A DNA stretch of 64,000 nucleotides, taken from the NCBI RefSeq assembly GCF_005405485.1, contig NZ_BJED01000021.1, positions 18,997-82,996 on the forward strand, given 5' to 3'. This document shows positions 62,835-64,000 of the stretch, piece after piece. Source of the stretch: Enterococcus hulanensis. GTDB taxonomy: Bacteria > Bacillota > Bacilli > Lactobacillales > Enterococcaceae. Below the pieces are notes generated by a model. It worked only from the letters and a program-made list of their open reading frames with translations, ran no database searches and was not told the origin of the DNA. Each line of letters starts with the position of its first letter. The first letter of the stretch is position 1. Position numbers and translations under genes: made by a program.

Positions 62835-63368
62835 TTAGCGACGGTTTTTAAATTGTTTAAGCAGCCGTTTTTCTTTTTTGGTGAGCTTTTTCTGTCTTTT
62901 TCCTGACGTTGGCGGAATCACCTTGATTTCTTCTTCCAAAGGCAGATCCTCGTCATCCTCTGTTACGAAGCCTTCAAACACAAAGTTTGGCGGCATTTGT
63001 TCATTGATTTGCTTCTGGAGCCCCTCATGAGACAAGCTTTCCGCCTCCTGCTCATCAAAGCCGAAGAAATTCGCCATTTCCTTTAAATCCGCAAGCTCTA
63101 CTTCTTCCTCTGGTTCAAGCACTTCGTCCGCCTCGATCGCGGCCTCATCTCGCGTATCAAAGACTGGCGTTTCGATCGTTTCAACAAACTTTGCGGTAAT
63201 GACCTTCTGAAACAGATTCACGCCATTGCGATCAAACTTGTTTACGATGGTTAATTTTTCCAACGTTGTCCGAATCTCTTCCGCCGATTTATTCGGATCA
63301 ACACCTTTCATCGTCCAACGATGCCGCTTGCCGACACTATTTTCATATACCGCTGATAAACTGAACAT
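62835..63368 (-). CDS. DUF2922-like protein with acidic middle and basic tail
   Basis: 177 residues. The first 70 (MFSLSAVYENSVGKRHRWTM to about AKFVETIETPVF) resemble DUF2922 (possibly DUF1659-type) small domains. The middle is strongly acidic (VLEPEEEVELADLKEM; DEDLPLEEEIKV) and the last 25 residues highly basic (KRQKKLTKKEKRLLKQFKNRR). Function unknown. The ATG lies downstream of AGGGGGGAAAGAG. Upstream in the same direction lies a second unknown gene, so the two may be cotranscribed. Confidence 0.55.
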   Translation of the reverse strand: MFSLSAVYENSVGKRHRWTMKGVDPNKSAEEIRTTLEKLTIVNKFDRNGVNLFQKVITAKFVETIETPVFDTRDEAAIEADEVLEPEEEVELADLKEMANFFGFDEQEAESLSHEGLQKQINEQMPPNFVFEGFVTEDDEDLPLEEEIKVIPPTSGKRQKKLTKKEKRLLKQFKNRR

Positions 63369-63407
63369 TCTCTTTCCCCCCTTTCCTCTCTTTTTTGTTT
63401 ATTTTGC

Positions 63408-63794
63408 TCATGAAGGTGCTAAAAGATTGCCTGAGAATTTTCTGAACAGCGAACGCAGCTTCTCTACCTTTTCTTCGACTAAATCCTGCAATGAAAACAA
63501 TCTGATGGTTATCGCCCGCCACTCTTTATCTGAGAAATAATTTTTGAAATAGATATAGTAACGTCGTACTGCTCGGGTCGATTTGGTCTTCATCAGTAAT
63601 TGCCTCACTAATTTCTCTAGCATAAAGCTGAAATCCGCTGTCCCTAATTCTTCCCTTACTTGAAGGGCGATCAAATATTTTAGGACCGACTCCTCATCAT
63701 GGGTTTCTTGATAATAGTTCATCAGTCTTTTTTCTAAGGTTTTGCGCTTTAGACTGAAGATCTGCTGATAGGTAAATAATGGTTTTTCGTTCAT
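63408..63794 (-). CDS. Hypothetical protein, 128 residues
   Basis: Starts MNEKPLFTYQQIFSLKRKTL, with AAAGGAG at a good distance before the ATG; longer readings overlap that site. All helical and basic (RQLLMKTKSTRAVRRYYIYFKNYF), without membrane segments; DNA- or RNA-binding is possible but not shown. I do not recognise a family. It has a consensus-like promoter at 63836-63864 and may form an operon with the DUF2922-like gene. Confidence 0.6.
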   Translation of the reverse strand: MNEKPLFTYQQIFSLKRKTLEKRLMNYYQETHDEESVLKYLIALQVREELGTADFSFMLEKLVRQLLMKTKSTRAVRRYYIYFKNYFSDKEWRAITIRLFSLQDLVEEKVEKLRSLFRKFSGNLLAPS

Positions 63795-63835
63795 TTCCTT
63801 TGCTCCTTTCACTTTTCGTAACCGTTTTCTCATGC

Positions 63836-63864
63836 AGAATATTCCTTTTTGAAATCAGCGTCAA
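63836..63864 (-). promoter_or_regulatory. Promoter of the 128-residue gene
   Basis: Minus-strand TTGACG (63859-63864), spacer 17, TATTCT (63836-63841). Confidence 0.7.
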
Positions 63865-63930
63865 TAGCCCTTTTGCCCCAAATCCACAATTCACAAATGA
63901 ACAATCCAGTAATAATCACTCCTCAATCAG

Positions 63931-64000
63931 AACCACCCGTGAAAACGGGTGGTTTGCTCTGCGGGTGAAACCCCTTGTTGCTATGACTACGCCTCAAGAC
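63931..64000. mobile_element. Possible end of an IS200/IS605-type element
   Basis: A compact hairpin CCACCCGT-gaaa-ACGGGTGG (63933-63952) is followed by GGG-tgaaa-CCC and CTTGTTGCTATGACTACGCC up to the window edge. Hairpin, GGTTTG spacing and adjacent GGGTTTCACCC-type second stem on the minus strand look like the subterminal end of IS200/IS605-family elements that carry TnpB and its guide RNA. No transposase gene is visible inside the window, so the call is tentative. Confidence 0.4.

Overview
The window reads as chromosomal DNA of a lactic-acid Firmicute, most likely an Enterococcus. The evidence is gene content and order: an efaCBA-type Mn/Zn transporter, rpmG-secE-nusG, rplKA and rplJL, a spx/mecA/coiA/pepF/spxH/CYTH/relQ/nadK/rluD-type block, sbcDC, a hisS-aspS operon behind a T-box, and strong AGGAGG ribosome-binding sites with frequent TTG/GTG starts. 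The species cannot be fixed from sequence alone; I saw no rRNA, tRNA, prophage or CRISPR array.

Layout. 1-4.5 kb: end of an aquaporin gene, ohr, a cre-controlled lipoprotein, then the two ribosomal-protein units rplJL and rplKA with structured leaders. 4.7-12.3 kb: serine dehydratase sdaAB-sdaAA, the efaCBA metal transporter with a DtxR-type operator, lactate oxidase with a palindromic operator, a surface lipase-like lipoprotein, and rpmG-secE-nusG. 12.6-23 kb: a CBS protein of the c-di-AMP-binding CbpA type, queT, a lipid kinase, recD2, a histidine phosphatase, trmL preceded by a compact three-hairpin RNA unit, rlmA, cutC, a degenerate Nudix protein and mgtE. 23-36 kb: the stress and proteolysis block, interrupted by two class C sortases and by a HAD gene plus a truncated IS91-like transposase. 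36-49 kb: HAD hydrolase, SNF2 helicase-sbcC-sbcD operon, DUF554, plsC-like, trmN6, GIY-YIG protein and an OatA-like acyltransferase. 49-52.3 kb: a D,D-carboxypeptidase divergent from an AgrC/AgrA-like two-component system, with near-identical terminators at both edges. 52.3-64 kb: CocE-type hydrolase with an MFS transporter, a YitT protein, aspS and hisS, an aldo/keto reductase, a 2-hydroxyacid dehydrogenase, a DUF2922-like protein and a possible IS200/IS605 end at the right edge.

How the genes work together. Much of the window is housekeeping: translation and its control (ribosomal proteins, NusG, aminoacyl-tRNA synthetases, rRNA/tRNA methylases), alarmone and Spx/ClpXP stress control, and DNA repair (RecD2, SbcCD). 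Several surface genes (sortases, OatA-like, D,D-carboxypeptidase with its sensor system) concern the cell wall.

Most worth a second look: (1) a structured non-coding element of about 134-154 bp, present as about 2.5 tandem copies in front of mgtE and once between the T-box terminator and hisS, with compensatory changes in two hairpins; (2) a self-contained three-hairpin RNA unit upstream of trmL; (3) a T-box in front of hisS whose likely specifier is GAC (Asp); (4) the same RNA motif in front of both rplK and rplA; (5) two sortases with an added CnaB-like domain at the C-terminus.
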